In this document: positions 8,279-16,802 of the stretch, piece after piece
Position numbering within the stretch: position 1 is the first letter of the stretch
How the letters are laid out: each line of letters begins with the position of its first letter
Origin: Actinomarinicola tropica
GTDB taxonomy: Bacteria; Actinomycetota; Acidimicrobiia; Acidimicrobiales; SKKL01
Reading direction: 5' to 3'
Length of the DNA stretch: 64,000 nt
Assembly (NCBI RefSeq): GCF_009650215.1
Contig: NZ_CP045851.1
Location: 1,403,189 to 1,467,188 of the forward strand
Translations under genes and position numbers: made by a program
The notes under the pieces: model-generated
The model's database searches: none
What the model saw: only the letters and a program-made list of their open reading frames with translations
Told to the model about the DNA's origin: nothing

Positions 8279-11083
8279 TTGGCAGCAAAGATCCGCGTGT
8301 ACGAGCTGGCGCGAGAGCTCGGGCTCACCAACAAGGAGACGCTCGACCTCTGCGAGGAGCTCGGGATCGGCGTGAAGAGCCACTCCTCCAGCGTCGTCGA
8401 CGCCCAGGCCGACCGCGTCCGCCGCAAGGCCGAGCGCGAGGGCCTCGTCCGGGACCAGCAGCCCGAGGAGCCCGCGGCGCCCAAGAAGGCCACGAAGGCC
8501 AAGAAGGCGCCGGCGAAGGAGGCCGCGGCCGACGAGGCCCCCGCCACCGAGGCGCCCGTCGAGCCTGCGCCGTCAGAGGCGCCCGCCCCGGCCGCCGAGA
8601 CCCCGGCCCCGGAGCGCCCGGCGGCCGCACCCGAGGAGCAGCCGTCGGCCCCCGCGGCCGAGGATGCCCCGCCCGCTCCGCCGCGTCGCTCGCTCGTGAC
8701 CTCGAGCGGCAGCGAGCACCCGCCGCGCCCGCCCCGGCGTGACGAGTCCGCCGCGCCGCCGCCGGCCCGTCCGCCCGCGCCGCCCCAGGCCCCGGCGGCG
8801 AGCAGCGAGGCCCCGACCGCTCCCTCCCGTCCGGCCCCGCCGCGGCCCGGCGGCCCCCAGGCCCCCGCGGCCCGCACCGACGCGCCCGGACGCGCCCCGC
8901 GTCCGCCGATGTCGTCGTCGGGCAAGCCCATCCCGCCGCCCCCCGGGCCACCCGTCTCGCAGTCCGGCAAGCCGATCCCGCCCCCGCCCGGCCTCGGTGG
9001 TCGTGGCCCCGCGCCCGGCCGGCGCCCTGCCGGTCCTCCCGGGGCGCGCCCCGGTGGCGGTCCCCGCCCCGGCGGTGGCGGCGGCCCCCGTCCGATGGTG
9101 CCCGGTGCCGGCGGTGGCCCCGGTGGCGGCGGTGGTCCCGGTGGTCGCCCCGGTGGTGGCCCCGGCGGTCGCCCCGGTGGTCCCGGTCAGGGCCGACGCC
9201 CGCCGCGCCGCAAGGGACGTCGTCGTCGCAGCCGTGAGGAGCTGCAGCCGATGGACGTCCCCACCTACACCCCCGAGGACGCGGCCGTCCCCGAGGGCAC
9301 GGTGGTGGTCGAGCGCGCCTCCACGCCCCAGGACCTCGGTCCCAAGCTGAACCGCACCGCCGCCGACGTCGTCCGCTTCCTCATGCAGCAGGGCGAGATG
9401 GTGACGGCCACCCAGTCGCTGTCCGACGACATGATCGAGCTCTTCGCCGCCGACATCGGCGCGGAGATCCGCCTCGTCGACCCCGGCGAGGAGCAGGAGG
9501 TCGAGCTCCTCAAGATGCTCGAGGTCGACCTCCTCGACGAGGAGGACGACGACGAGGACGCCCCGTCGCGCCCGCCGGTCATCACCGTCATGGGCCACGT
9601 CGACCACGGCAAGACGAAGCTGCTCGACCGCATCCGCAACGCCAACGTCGTCGCGGGTGAGGCCGGTGGCATCACCCAGCACATCGGCGCCTACCAGACC
9701 GAGCGCGACGGTCGGCTGCTCACCTTCATCGACACCCCCGGCCACGAGGCGTTCACCGCCATGCGGGCCCGGGGCGCCGACGCCACCGACATCGTCATCC
9801 TCGTGGTGGCGGCCGACGACGGCGTCATGCCCCAGACGATCGAGGCCCTGAACCACGCTCGCGCCGCCGAGGTGCCGATCGTGGTGGCGGTCAACAAGAT
9901 CGACCGGGAGAACGCCGATCCCAACCGCGTGCTCCAGCAGCTCTCCGAGCACGAGCTCGTGCCCGAGGCGTGGGGCGGCGACACCGTCGTCGTCGAGATC
10001 TCGGCGCTCCAGAACATCGGCATCGACGACCTGCTCGACAACCTCCTCGTGGTCGCCGACCTCGAGGACCTGCGGGCCAGCGGCGAGGGGCGCGCCCGGG
10101 GCGTCGTGCTCGAGTCGCACCTCGACGTCGGTCGCGGCCCGGTGGCCACGATCCTCGTGCAGCGGGGCACGCTGCGGGTCGGCGACCCGCTCGTCGCCGG
10201 CGCTTCGTGGGGACGCGTCCGCGCCCTCATCGACGACAAGGGCAACCAGGTGAAGGAGGCCGGCCCGTCCACGCCGGTCGAGGTCCTCGGACTGTCCGAC
10301 GTCGCCCACGCCGGTGACGACTTCATCGTCGCGCCCGACGAGCGCAAGGCCGCCAAGGTCGCCGAGACCCGCGAGCACTGGCAGCGGGTGGCGAGCCACG
10401 GCCGCGACGCCCACGCCATGTCGGGCGGCGCCCGCCTCGAGGACATCTTCAGCCAGATCCAGGCCGGCGAGGCCGCGACGCTGAACCTCATCTTGAAGGC
10501 CGACGTGAACGGCTCGCTCGAGGCGCTCACCGAGAGCCTCCGCAAGCTCGAGCGCGACGAGGTGAAGCTGTCGTTCGTGCACCGCGGCGTCGGTGCCATC
10601 AGCCAGGGCGACATCCAGCTCGCCGCCACCTCGAACGCCACGATCATCGGCTTCAACGTGCGACCGGACCGCCAGGCCCGGGAGCTCGCGGAGGCCGAGG
10701 ACGTCGAGATCCGGACCTACGAGATCATCTACAAGGCGCTCGAGGACGTCGAGAACGCCATGCTCGGCATGCTCGCTCCGGAGTTCGAGGAGGTCGTCAC
10801 CGGCGACGCCGAGGTGCGCGAGATCTTCCGCGTGCCCCGGATCGGTGCGATCGCCGGCTGCTACGTCACCAACGGCGTGATCACCCGCGGCTCGAAGGTC
10901 CGCTTCCTCCGCGAGGGCACGATCATCTGGAAGGGCGAGATCAGCTCCCTCAAGCGCTTCAAGGACGACGTCCGCGAGGTCGCCTCGGGCTACGAGTGCG
11001 GCATCGGCCTCTCGGACTTCCAGGACCTGAAGCCGGGGGACATCATCGAGACGTTCGAGGAGCGGGAGATCCCCCGCACCTGA
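8279..11083 (+). CDS. infB: Translation initiation factor IF-2
   Basis: 934 residues; GTPase that brings initiator tRNA to the ribosome. It starts at TTG 8279, four bases after the ylxR stop, with the IF2_N motif [12 protein letters not shown]. Residues about 60-325 are low-complexity Ala/Pro/Gly, including two copies of [10 protein letters not shown] (near 214 and 231) and a Gly-rich stretch, then an Arg/Lys cluster. The G domain has [12 protein letters not shown] (from 439), DTPGHEAF (from 485) and NKID, followed by domains II-IV. It is the long IF2 form. The G/C-rich repeats are a likely site of indels but no frame break is seen. Confidence 0.97.
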   Translation: MAAKIRVYELARELGLTNKETLDLCEELGIGVKSHSSSVVDAQADRVRRKAEREGLVRDQQPEEPAAPKKATKAKKAPAKEAAADEAPATEAPVEPAPSEAPAPAAETPAPERPAAAPEEQPSAPAAEDAPPAPPRRSLVTSSGSEHPPRPPRRDESAAPPPARPPAPPQAPAASSEAPTAPSRPAPPRPGGPQAPAARTDAPGRAPRPPMSSSGKPIPPPPGPPVSQSGKPIPPPPGLGGRGPAPGRRPAGPPGARPGGGPRPGGGGGPRPMVPGAGGGPGGGGGPGGRPGGGPGGRPGGPGQGRRPPRRKGRRRRSREELQPMDVPTYTPEDAAVPEGTVVVERASTPQDLGPKLNRTAADVVRFLMQQGEMVTATQSLSDDMIELFAADIGAEIRLVDPGEEQEVELLKMLEVDLLDEEDDDEDAPSRPPVITVMGHVDHGKTKLLDRIRNANVVAGEAGGITQHIGAYQTERDGRLLTFIDTPGHEAFTAMRARGADATDIVILVVAADDGVMPQTIEALNHARAAEVPIVVAVNKIDRENADPNRVLQQLSEHELVPEAWGGDTVVVEISALQNIGIDDLLDNLLVVADLEDLRASGEGRARGVVLESHLDVGRGPVATILVQRGTLRVGDPLVAGASWGRVRALIDDKGNQVKEAGPSTPVEVLGLSDVAHAGDDFIVAPDERKAAKVAETREHWQRVASHGRDAHAMSGGARLEDIFSQIQAGEAATLNLILKADVNGSLEALTESLRKLERDEVKLSFVHRGVGAISQGDIQLAATSNATIIGFNVRPDRQARELAEAEDVEIRTYEIIYKALEDVENAMLGMLAPEFEEVVTGDAEVREIFRVPRIGAIAGCYVTNGVITRGSKVRFLREGTIIWKGEISSLKRFKDDVREVASGYECGIGLSDFQDLKPGDIIETFEEREIPRT

Positions 11084-11104
11084 TCCCACGGAAGGGCGCC
11101 GGCC

Positions 11105-11398
11105 GTGCACGTCGTGGCCATGCAGATCGATCTGCACCTGGGTGAGTGCCGGTCCCTCAAGGCGAAGCGAGCGATCGTGAAGCCCATCGTCGAGGGAGCC
11201 AAGCGCCGCTTCGGCGTCGCCTGCGCCGAGGTCGACGCGAACGACAGCTGGCAGCTGGCGTCGCTCGGCGTCGCCGTCGTGTCCAACCGCGCCCACCACG
11301 CCGAGGAGGTCCTCGACGAGGTGGAGCGGTTCATCTGGTCGACACCGGGGATACAGGTCCTCAGATCCGACCGCCACTGGCTGGAGCACGAGAGATGA
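11105..11398 (+). CDS. ylxP: YlxP/DUF503 family protein
   Basis: 97 residues. The DUF503 signature is clear: LHLGECRSLKAKRAIVKPI near the N-terminus and AEVDANDSWQLASLGVAVVS. Small alpha/beta protein; relatives are encoded between infB and rbfA in many Gram-positive bacteria, with a suspected role in ribosome assembly or RNA binding. GTG start 21 bases after infB with GGAAGG upstream. The stop overlaps the rbfA ATG (ATGA). Confidence 0.92.
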   Translation: MHVVAMQIDLHLGECRSLKAKRAIVKPIVEGAKRRFGVACAEVDANDSWQLASLGVAVVSNRAHHAEEVLDEVERFIWSTPGIQVLRSDRHWLEHER

Positions 11399-11814
11399 GC
11401 AAGCACCGCAGCAACGCCCGGCACTACCCGCGCACGGCGCGGCTGAAGGAGCTGTTCCGGGAGATCCTCGCCGAGGAGCTGGAGCGCATCGACGACCCCC
11501 GCCTCGAGATGGTGACGGTCATCGAGGTCGACGTCGACGCCGCCCTCGACCGGGCGACGCTCTACTTCACCGCTCCTCACGACCCCGACGACCTCGACGC
11601 GGCCGCCATCGACGCCGAGGCGCTCGACGCCCTCCGCGCCCACCGGGGCCGGCTCCAGCGTGCCCTCGGGCGCGAGGCGCGCATCAAGCGGGTGCCGGAG
11701 CTCGGCTTCGAGGTCGACGAGGTCACGAGGGGCGCGGCGCGCATCGAGGAGATCCTGCGCGAGCTGCCCGAGCTGGCCGACGGCGAGCACGAACCCGCCG
11801 ACGACGAGGCGTGA
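11395..11814 (+). CDS. rbfA: 30S ribosome-binding factor RbfA
   Basis: 139 residues; a KH-fold protein that matures the 5' end of 16S rRNA. It has the expected N-terminal RTARLKELFREILAEEL, then DPRLEMVTVIEVDVDAAL and the C-terminal RIKRVPELGFEVDE. The acidic tail (ELADGEHEPADDEA) is typical of actinobacterial forms. Its ATG overlaps the ylxP stop and its TGA overlaps the truB GTG. Confidence 0.95.
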   Translation: MSKHRSNARHYPRTARLKELFREILAEELERIDDPRLEMVTVIEVDVDAALDRATLYFTAPHDPDDLDAAAIDAEALDALRAHRGRLQRALGREARIKRVPELGFEVDEVTRGAARIEEILRELPELADGEHEPADDEA

Positions 11815-12686
11815 GCCGACTGGCGGGCCCGAGCGGCCTCTGCGTCATCGACAAGCCGGCGGGATGGACGTCCCACGACGTGGTCGCCAAGCTGCGCGGC
11901 GTCCTCGGCACCCGCAAGGTGGGCCACGCCGGCACGCTCGATCCCGACGCCACCGGGGTGCTCCTCGTCGGCGTGGGTACGGCGACCCGCCTGATGCGGT
12001 TCATGACGGCCCTGCCGAAGAGCTACGTCGGCGAGGTCGTGCTCGGCACCGAGACGTCCACGCTCGACGCGTCGGGCGAGGTCACCGCGACCCACGAGAT
12101 GGGTGACGTCACCGTCGAGGCCGCCCGCGCCGCTGCGGCGCAGCTCACCGGCGACATCCTCCAGGTGCCCCCGATGGTGTCGGCGCTCAAGGTCGGGGGT
12201 CGCCGCCTCCACGAGCTGGCCCGCGAGGGCATCGAGGTCGAGCGCGAGGCGCGCCCGGTCACGGTGCACCGCTTCGTCGTCGACGAGCTGCCCGACACCC
12301 CGGGCGCGCTCCGCGTCGAGGTCGACTGCTCGTCGGGCACCTACGTCCGCACGCTGGCGGCCGACCTCGGACACCTCCTCGGCGGCGGTGCCCACCTGCG
12401 CAACCTGCGTCGCACCGCCATCGGTTCGTTCTCGCTCGACGAGGCCACCACCATCGAGGGGGCCACGGTGCTCCCGCCGTCGGAGGCTCTGCGTGACCTG
12501 CAGCGGGTCACGGTCTCCGACGACGTCGCCGCGCTGGTCCGCAACGGGCGGATCCTCGACCTCGACGTGCTCGGCGTGACCGGTCAGTCGCCGTGGCCGC
12601 TCCTCACCCCCGACGGCACCCTGCTCGCCGTGTACGAGCCGGTTGGTGGCGGCCGGGCCAAGCCCACCGTGGTCATCCCGAGCTGA
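11811..12686 (+). CDS. truB: tRNA pseudouridine(55) synthase TruB
   Basis: 291 residues; makes pseudouridine 55 in the T-loop of tRNAs. Motifs: IDKPAGWTSHDVV, then GHAGTLDPDATGVL with the catalytic Asp, SYVGEVVLGTETST, and VEVDCSSGTYVRTLAADLG. The C-terminal part after about 230 is a short PUA-like segment ending VYEPVGGGRAKPTVVIPS. GTG start overlaps the rbfA stop. The last 19 codons are duplicated 137 bases downstream (12767-12823), with the differences mostly at third codon positions, so the 3' end has a recombination history. Confidence 0.95.
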   Translation: MSRLAGPSGLCVIDKPAGWTSHDVVAKLRGVLGTRKVGHAGTLDPDATGVLLVGVGTATRLMRFMTALPKSYVGEVVLGTETSTLDASGEVTATHEMGDVTVEAARAAAAQLTGDILQVPPMVSALKVGGRRLHELAREGIEVEREARPVTVHRFVVDELPDTPGALRVEVDCSSGTYVRTLAADLGHLLGGGAHLRNLRRTAIGSFSLDEATTIEGATVLPPSEALRDLQRVTVSDDVAALVRNGRILDLDVLGVTGQSPWPLLTPDGTLLAVYEPVGGGRAKPTVVIPS

Positions 12687-12705
12687 GCCCGCTGCCCGGT
12701 GGTCC

Positions 12706-12754
12706 GTTCTGTCCCTGGATCGCGTCGCTGAGCGACGGTGATGAGGGACAGAAC
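12706..12754. repeat. 49-base palindrome downstream of truB
   Basis: The 11-bp outer arms (12706-12716 and 12744-12754; GTTCTGTCCCT and its complement) are perfect. A second perfect arm pair (12723-12728 with 12732-12737, loop TGA) and a 3-bp pair (12719-12721 with 12740-12742) lie inside. About 20 bp can pair. It sits between truB and the duplicated truB tail. It may be a bidirectional terminator or a REP-like element; no second copy was noticed in the window. Confidence 0.6.
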
Positions 12755-12766
12755 CGGCTGGGCACG

Positions 12767-12823
12767 GTGTACGAGCCGGTCGGCGGCGGCCGGGCCAAGC
12801 CCACCGTCGTCATCCCTGCGTGA
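12767..12823 (+). pseudogene. Duplicated remnant of the truB 3' end
   Basis: 57 bases encoding VYEPVGGGRAKPTVVIPA and a TGA stop. It matches the truB end (12630-12686) at 50 of 57 positions. Four of the seven differences are synonymous third-base changes (gtt/gtc, ggt/ggc, gtg/gtc, ccg/cct); the other three fall in the final codon. It lies in a different frame from truB (offset 137) and has no start of its own. Best read as the tail left by a replaced or recombined truB allele rather than a gene. Confidence 0.65.
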
Positions 12824-12864
12824 GCGACCCCGGTCCGCTGTGGTGCCGGGGCGCCGGCGGCCGG

Positions 12865-12870
12865 TAGCGT
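12865..12870 (+). promoter_or_regulatory. Candidate leaderless -10 of ribF
   Basis: TAGCGT seven bases before the ribF GTG. No Shine-Dalgarno lies between, so ribF is probably transcribed apart from truB. Confidence 0.45.
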
Positions 12871-12877
12871 CACGCCG

Positions 12878-13825
12878 GTGCAGGTGATCCGCGACAACGA
12901 CCCGAGCCCGGCGTCCATCGAGGGGTGCGCGGCCACGATCGGCGTGTACGACGGCGTGCACCTCGGCCACCAGGCCGTCATCCGCACGACGCAGGAGCGT
13001 GCGGCCGCGCTGGGGGTGCCGATGGCGGTCGTGACCTTCGACCGCCACCCGGCCACGATCCTGCGACCCGAGAACGCGCCGCTGCTGCTCACGACCCTCG
13101 AGCAGAAGCTCGAGCTCCTCGAGCTCGCGGGCGTCGACTGCACGTTCGTCGTGCACTTCGACGAGGCGCGCTCGAAGGAAGCGGCCGAGGACTTCGTCAC
13201 CGAGGTCCTCGTCGGGCGGCTGGGTGCCCGGTCGATCGTGGTGGGGGAGGACTTCCACTTCGGTCACCAGCGCCGGGGGAACGTCGCCATGCTGCGGGAT
13301 ATGGGGGCGATCCACGGCTTCACCGTCGAGGGCCTCGACCTGCTGCCGAGCCCGACCGGCGCCACCGAGCCGGTGTCCTCCACGGCGATCCGGCGGTCGC
13401 TCGCCGGCGGCGACGTCGCCGCCGCCGCGTCGATGCTCGGTCGCAGCTACGAGCTGCGGGGGACGGTGGTCCAAGGCGACCAGCGCGGGCGGCTCCTCGG
13501 GTTCCCGACGGCGAACGTCCCCGTCCCGACGGCGATGGCCATCCCGGCCGACGCCGTCTACGCCGGCTGGTACATCCGACCGGACGGGTCGCGCCACGCG
13601 GCGGCGATCAACCTCGGGCGACGTCCGACGTTCTACGAGCACGCCGACACGTCCCTCCTCGAGGCCCACCTCATCGACTTCAGCGGCGACCTCTACGGTG
13701 AGCCGGCGCGCGTCGAGTTCGTCCAGCTCCTGCGCTCCGAGATGCGCTTCGACGGCGTGGAGGCGCTCGTCGCCCAGCTCGAGCTCGACGTCGCCCACGC
13801 CCGCGAGGTCCTCGGCATCTCTTGA
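12878..13825 (+). CDS. ribF: Bifunctional riboflavin kinase/FAD synthetase
   Basis: 315 residues; converts riboflavin to FMN and FAD. The N-terminal nucleotidyltransferase has GVYDGVHLGHQAVI (residues about 22-35), FDRHPATILRP and VGEDFHFGHQRRGN. The linker has SSTAIRRSL. The C-terminal kinase has GRLLGFPTANV and NLGRRPTF. GTG 12878 gives the family N-terminus directly. It follows truB as in most actinobacteria, here separated by the palindrome and the truB remnant. Riboflavin synthase lies 9 kb downstream. Confidence 0.95.
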   Translation: MQVIRDNDPSPASIEGCAATIGVYDGVHLGHQAVIRTTQERAAALGVPMAVVTFDRHPATILRPENAPLLLTTLEQKLELLELAGVDCTFVVHFDEARSKEAAEDFVTEVLVGRLGARSIVVGEDFHFGHQRRGNVAMLRDMGAIHGFTVEGLDLLPSPTGATEPVSSTAIRRSLAGGDVAAAASMLGRSYELRGTVVQGDQRGRLLGFPTANVPVPTAMAIPADAVYAGWYIRPDGSRHAAAINLGRRPTFYEHADTSLLEAHLIDFSGDLYGEPARVEFVQLLRSEMRFDGVEALVAQLELDVAHAREVLGIS

Positions 13826-13830
13826 CCGGG

Positions 13831-13862
13831 CGTTCAAGGAAGGTCGCGTGAACGATTAGCCT
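13831..13862 (+). promoter_or_regulatory. Candidate promoter and operator of the TesB-like thioesterase gene
   Basis: An inverted repeat CGTTCA-N12-TGAACG (13831-13836 and 13849-13854) lies just upstream of a TAGCCT hexamer (13857-13862). Placed at the -35/-10 spacer it could bind a dimeric repressor. The downstream leader is about 40 bases and ends with GGAAGGA (13891-13897). Operator function is inference. Confidence 0.35.
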
Positions 13863-13905
13863 GCCGAAGCACCTCGTTCGTCACGACCCCGGAAGGACCA
13901 CCCTC

Positions 13906-14757
13906 CTGAGCACCCTGCTCGAGCTCCTCGACCTCGACGCCACCGCCCCCGACCGCTTCGAGGCCATCACCCCCGCCGAGGGTCCACCCCGGCTCTTCGG
14001 GGGGCAGGTCGCCGCCCAGTCCCTGCGGGCGACCACCCTCACCGTCCCCGATGACCGCACCGTGCACTCGCTGCACTCGTACTTCATCCGCCCGGGCCGT
14101 CCCGGCGTGCCCCTGGAGCTGCGGGTCGAGCGGATCCGCGACGGGCGATCGTTCGCCACCCGGCGGGTCACCGCCGTGCAGGGCGACGAGGCGATCTTCG
14201 TCCTCGACGCGTCGTTCCACGTCCACGAGGACGGCCACGACTGGTCCGAGCCGCTGGCGCCCGGTGTCCCGGGACCCGACGAGCTGCCCCCGCGGGAGCT
14301 GTTCGGTCGCCGACCGCCGTGGGCCCCGAAGGACGCCGACGGCAAGGCGCCACGGTTCCGCGGGCCGCGCGCCGCGTCGCTGTTCGAGCTGCGGCCGGTC
14401 AACATGGGCGAGGACTTCTCGCTGCACCCGGCCTGGGTGCGCCTGGCCGAGCCGATCCCCGACGATCCGGCGCTCCACGCCTGCGCGCTCACCTACGTCT
14501 CGGACATGGCCGTCGTCCGCGCCGCCGTCGCGCCCGACGCCAGCCCGACCTGGGGCGGTGCCAGCCTCGACCACGCCGTGTGGTTCCACCGTCCGCTGCG
14601 CGTCGACGAGTGGCTGCTGTTCTCGGCGTCGCCGCTGACGAACCACGGTGCCCGGGGCCTGGCTCGGGGGTCGTTCCACGCCGCCGACGGCACGCTCGTC
14701 GCCTCCTTCGTCCAGGAGTGCCTGCTGCGCTCCACGGGGATGCCGCCTCCGCCCTGA
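13906..14757 (+). CDS. tesB: Acyl-CoA thioesterase II, TesB-like
   Basis: 283 residues with two fused hotdog folds; hydrolyses acyl-CoA to free acid and CoA. FGGQVAAQSL and HSLHSYFIRPG are the TesB N-terminal signatures; DHAVWFHRPLRVDEWLLF and GLARGSF are in the second fold. The first ATG/GTG (14062) would delete the first half-domain. CTG 13906, eight bases after GGAAGGA, starts exactly at the expected N-terminus (STLLELLDLD), so a CTG start is proposed. It precedes an acyl-CoA dehydrogenase gene, suggesting fatty-acid metabolism. Confidence 0.88.
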   Translation: MSTLLELLDLDATAPDRFEAITPAEGPPRLFGGQVAAQSLRATTLTVPDDRTVHSLHSYFIRPGRPGVPLELRVERIRDGRSFATRRVTAVQGDEAIFVLDASFHVHEDGHDWSEPLAPGVPGPDELPPRELFGRRPPWAPKDADGKAPRFRGPRAASLFELRPVNMGEDFSLHPAWVRLAEPIPDDPALHACALTYVSDMAVVRAAVAPDASPTWGGASLDHAVWFHRPLRVDEWLLFSASPLTNHGARGLARGSFHAADGTLVASFVQECLLRSTGMPPPP

Positions 14758-14820
14758 GCGCCGCACGTCCGCCGGCGCCCTTCATCCATCGCACGTCACG
14801 ACCAGCCCACAGGGGAGAAG

Positions 14821-16137
14821 ATGACCACCAGCGAGTACGCCACCCGCACGAACGACGAGATCCGCGAGGCCGTCGTCGGCTGGCTCCGCCAGCACCTGCC
14901 CGCCGACTGGGTCTCGGGCATCGAGAAGGACGACGAGGAGCTGTACCAGCGCGGCCGGGCCGAGCTCGACGAGCGGGCCTTCCTGAAGGCCATCGGCGAG
15001 GCCGGCTGGGCGATGCCCGAGTGGGAGGTCGAGTACAGCGGTGCCGGCCTCAGCCCCGAGCAGGCCGCGGTCGTCGAGGAGGTCAAGGACGACTACCGGG
15101 TCCCGCGCTCGTTCAACATCCTCGGCTTCGGCCTGGCGGCGCCGACGCTGCGCCAGTGGGCCACCGAGGAGCAGAAGCGCTTCTTCCTCTCCGGCATGGC
15201 CCAGGGCGACTGGTGGTGCCAGCTCTTCTCCGAGCCGGGCAACGGGTCGGACATCGCCGGTCTCGCGATGCGGGCCGAGCGCGACGGGGACGAGTGGATC
15301 GTCAACGGCCAGAAGGTGTGGACGTCGGGTGCCCACATGTCCAAGTGGGGGATGCTCATCGCCCGCACGAACCCCGACCAGCCGAAGCACAAGGGCATCA
15401 GCTACTTCATCCTCGACATGGAGGCGCCCGGCGTCGAGATCCGGCCGCTCGTCCAGATCACGGGCGACGCCGAGTTCAACGAGGTCTTCCTGAGCGACGT
15501 GCGGATCCCCGACGCCTGGCGCATCGGTCCCGAGGGCGAGGGCTGGGCGGTCGCCCAGACCACGCTGCTCAACGAGCGCGTCGCGCTGTCCGGCGCCTTC
15601 GGCGGCGCCGCGGCCCGTCGCCGCCGGCGGGCGTCGTCGGGCGCGTCGGCCACCTCGGCCGACGGGAAGCGGCGGGAGGTCGGCGCGGGGATGACGAGCG
15701 GCGGCACCGTCATCGATGCGCTGATCCGCGAGGCCAAGGCCGACGGCCGGTGGGAGAGCGACCCCGTCCTCCGGGATCGCATCATCGACCTCTACATCAC
15801 CGGCAAGGTCTCGGCCTGGAACATCCAGCGCGCCGCGGCCCAGCGCAAGGCCGGCCAGCCGGGTCCCGAGGGGTCGATCGCCAAGCTGTTCGGCACCGAG
15901 TTCAACATGGCCGCCCAGATCCTCTCGGCCGACATGATGACGGGGCCGATGGCCTGGGAGAAGGACGACGCGGCGTCGGCCATGCGGGCTCGGGCGTTCC
16001 TCCGCTCGCGGGGCAACTCGATCGAGGGCGGCACGTCGGAGATCCAGCGCAACATCATCGGCGACCGCGTCCTCGGGCTGCCGCGGGAGCCGGATGCGTT
16101 CAAGGGCATGCCGTGGAAGGACGTCCCCCGCAACTGA
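14821..16137 (+). CDS. Acyl-CoA dehydrogenase (FadE-like)
   Basis: 438 residues; FAD-dependent alpha,beta-dehydrogenation of an acyl-CoA. FAD/substrate motifs: FSEPGNGSDIAGL and WIVNGQKVWTSGAHMSKWG. The C-terminal signature is RGNSIEGGTSEIQRNIIGDR, with the EGGTSE glutamate usual for this branch. Around residues 262-285 a run of arginines and Ser/Ala/Thr forms a longer variable loop than usual. ATG start with GGGGAGAAG just before it. Ends at a strong hairpin (16144-16183). Chain length of the substrate is unknown. Confidence 0.92.
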   Translation: MTTSEYATRTNDEIREAVVGWLRQHLPADWVSGIEKDDEELYQRGRAELDERAFLKAIGEAGWAMPEWEVEYSGAGLSPEQAAVVEEVKDDYRVPRSFNILGFGLAAPTLRQWATEEQKRFFLSGMAQGDWWCQLFSEPGNGSDIAGLAMRAERDGDEWIVNGQKVWTSGAHMSKWGMLIARTNPDQPKHKGISYFILDMEAPGVEIRPLVQITGDAEFNEVFLSDVRIPDAWRIGPEGEGWAVAQTTLLNERVALSGAFGGAAARRRRRASSGASATSADGKRREVGAGMTSGGTVIDALIREAKADGRWESDPVLRDRIIDLYITGKVSAWNIQRAAAQRKAGQPGPEGSIAKLFGTEFNMAAQILSADMMTGPMAWEKDDAASAMRARAFLRSRGNSIEGGTSEIQRNIIGDRVLGLPREPDAFKGMPWKDVPRN

Positions 16138-16143
16138 CCCCGA

Positions 16144-16183
16144 CCCCGGGTGGGAGAAGAGCACACCCATCTCACCCGGGGCC
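16144..16183 (+). terminator. Hairpin after the acyl-CoA dehydrogenase gene
   Basis: Arms CCCCGGGTG(GG)AGA and TCTCACCCGGGG pair over 12 bp with a two-base bulge, starting seven bases after the stop codon. No T-run follows, as is usual in very GC-rich genomes. Confidence 0.6.
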
Positions 16184-16218
16184 GTATCCCCGCCGCTCTC
16201 CGTGGCGATGGCTGGTAC

Positions 16219-16392
16219 ATGGAGCGCAGCGCGGACGTCACGATCGCCAGGCCCACCGCTCGGCCGGGTGGCTTCTACCAGGTGCTGGACGTCGCCGACG
16301 TCGACGTCGACCTCCGGGTCCTGATCGATCGCTGGTCCGGCGAGGGCGAGGTCGCGGTCCTCCAGCGGGAGCGAACCGCCCGAGCCTCCTGA
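16219..16392 (+). CDS. Small hypothetical ORF
   Basis: 57 codons from ATG 16219 (a longer GTG 16150 start would lie inside the terminator hairpin). I do not recognise the product. It is charged, with VLDVADVDVDLRVLIDRW, has no membrane segment and has no clear Shine-Dalgarno. It sits between two hairpins. It may be an unexpressed frame. Confidence 0.25.
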   Translation: MERSADVTIARPTARPGGFYQVLDVADVDVDLRVLIDRWSGEGEVAVLQRERTARAS

Positions 16393-16420
16393 CCGCTCCC
16401 CCCGAGGAGCGGCTGGTCAG
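16389..16420. terminator. Bidirectional terminator-like hairpin
   Basis: CTGACCGCTCC (16389-16399) pairs with GGAGC (16406-16410) and, after a four-base bulge, GGTCAG (16415-16420). It covers the stop codon of the minus-strand gene 16417-16725 and faces the small plus-strand ORF. Confidence 0.5.
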
Positions 16421-16725
16421 CCGCCCCGTGCCGCCCGTGCGCGTCGCGACTCGCGCCGCACGAGCAGGACGATGGCCGCCATGCCGCCGAGGAGCAGTGC
16501 GAAGACGAGGTACTGCTGCCATCCGCCGGGGTCGTTGGGGGAGTCGGGAGCTCGACCGGTGTTGGGTCGAGGGATGATGTCCCCGAGCGGTGAGTCCTCG
16601 TCGCTCACCGGCACGGTGGTGGTGACGTCCTCCTGCCCGGGCTGCGGCGTCGCCGACGCCGGCACCGCCGCGACGAGCAGGGCGCAGATCAGCGAGAGGG
16701 CGGCGACGACGAGGCGCGGCGACAT
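16417..16725 (-). CDS. Small membrane-anchored exported protein
   Basis: 102 residues, function unknown. N-terminal signal peptide (LVVAALSLICALLVAAVPASA), a 45-residue Thr/Pro/Asp-rich extracellular part, then a C-terminal transmembrane segment (YLVFALLLGGMAAIVLLV) ending in an Arg-rich cytoplasmic tail. ATG at 16725 is chosen for its GAGGA eight bases upstream and its direct start into the signal peptide; an in-frame start at 16758 is less likely. This layout resembles LPXTG-like anchors but has no sorting motif. It stands alone. Confidence 0.7.
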   Translation of the reverse strand: MSPRLVVAALSLICALLVAAVPASATPQPGQEDVTTTVPVSDEDSPLGDIIPRPNTGRAPDSPNDPGGWQQYLVFALLLGGMAAIVLLVRRESRRARAARGG

Positions 16726-16802
16726 CCGCTGATCCTCGCGCACGGGTCCCGCCGGCACCCATCGGCCGGCACGGTCCTTCGATGATCGGGGAGACTGCCG
16801 CC

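Noticed and set aside
8739-9230. Regular G/C-rich repeats that look like a minisatellite or CRISPR-like array.
   Set aside because: They are codons for the Pro/Gly/Ala-rich linker of IF2 in an unbroken frame; there are no constant spacers.
245-11389. Very long open frames on the minus strand across dxr-rseP, proS and infB (for example 245-1945, 3019-5682, 8573-11389).
   Set aside because: They are antisense shadows of clear genes; high GC removes stop codons. Their peptides are Arg/Gly/Asp-rich with no family motifs.
12593-12823. A 76-codon frame ending in the duplicated truB tail as a separate gene.
   Set aside because: Its first two-thirds read truB and the palindrome out of frame; only the 19-codon tail makes sense, as a remnant.
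16150-16392. Longer version of the small ORF starting at GTG 16150.
   Set aside because: The start lies inside the terminator hairpin; ATG 16219 is the only plausible start, and even that is weak.
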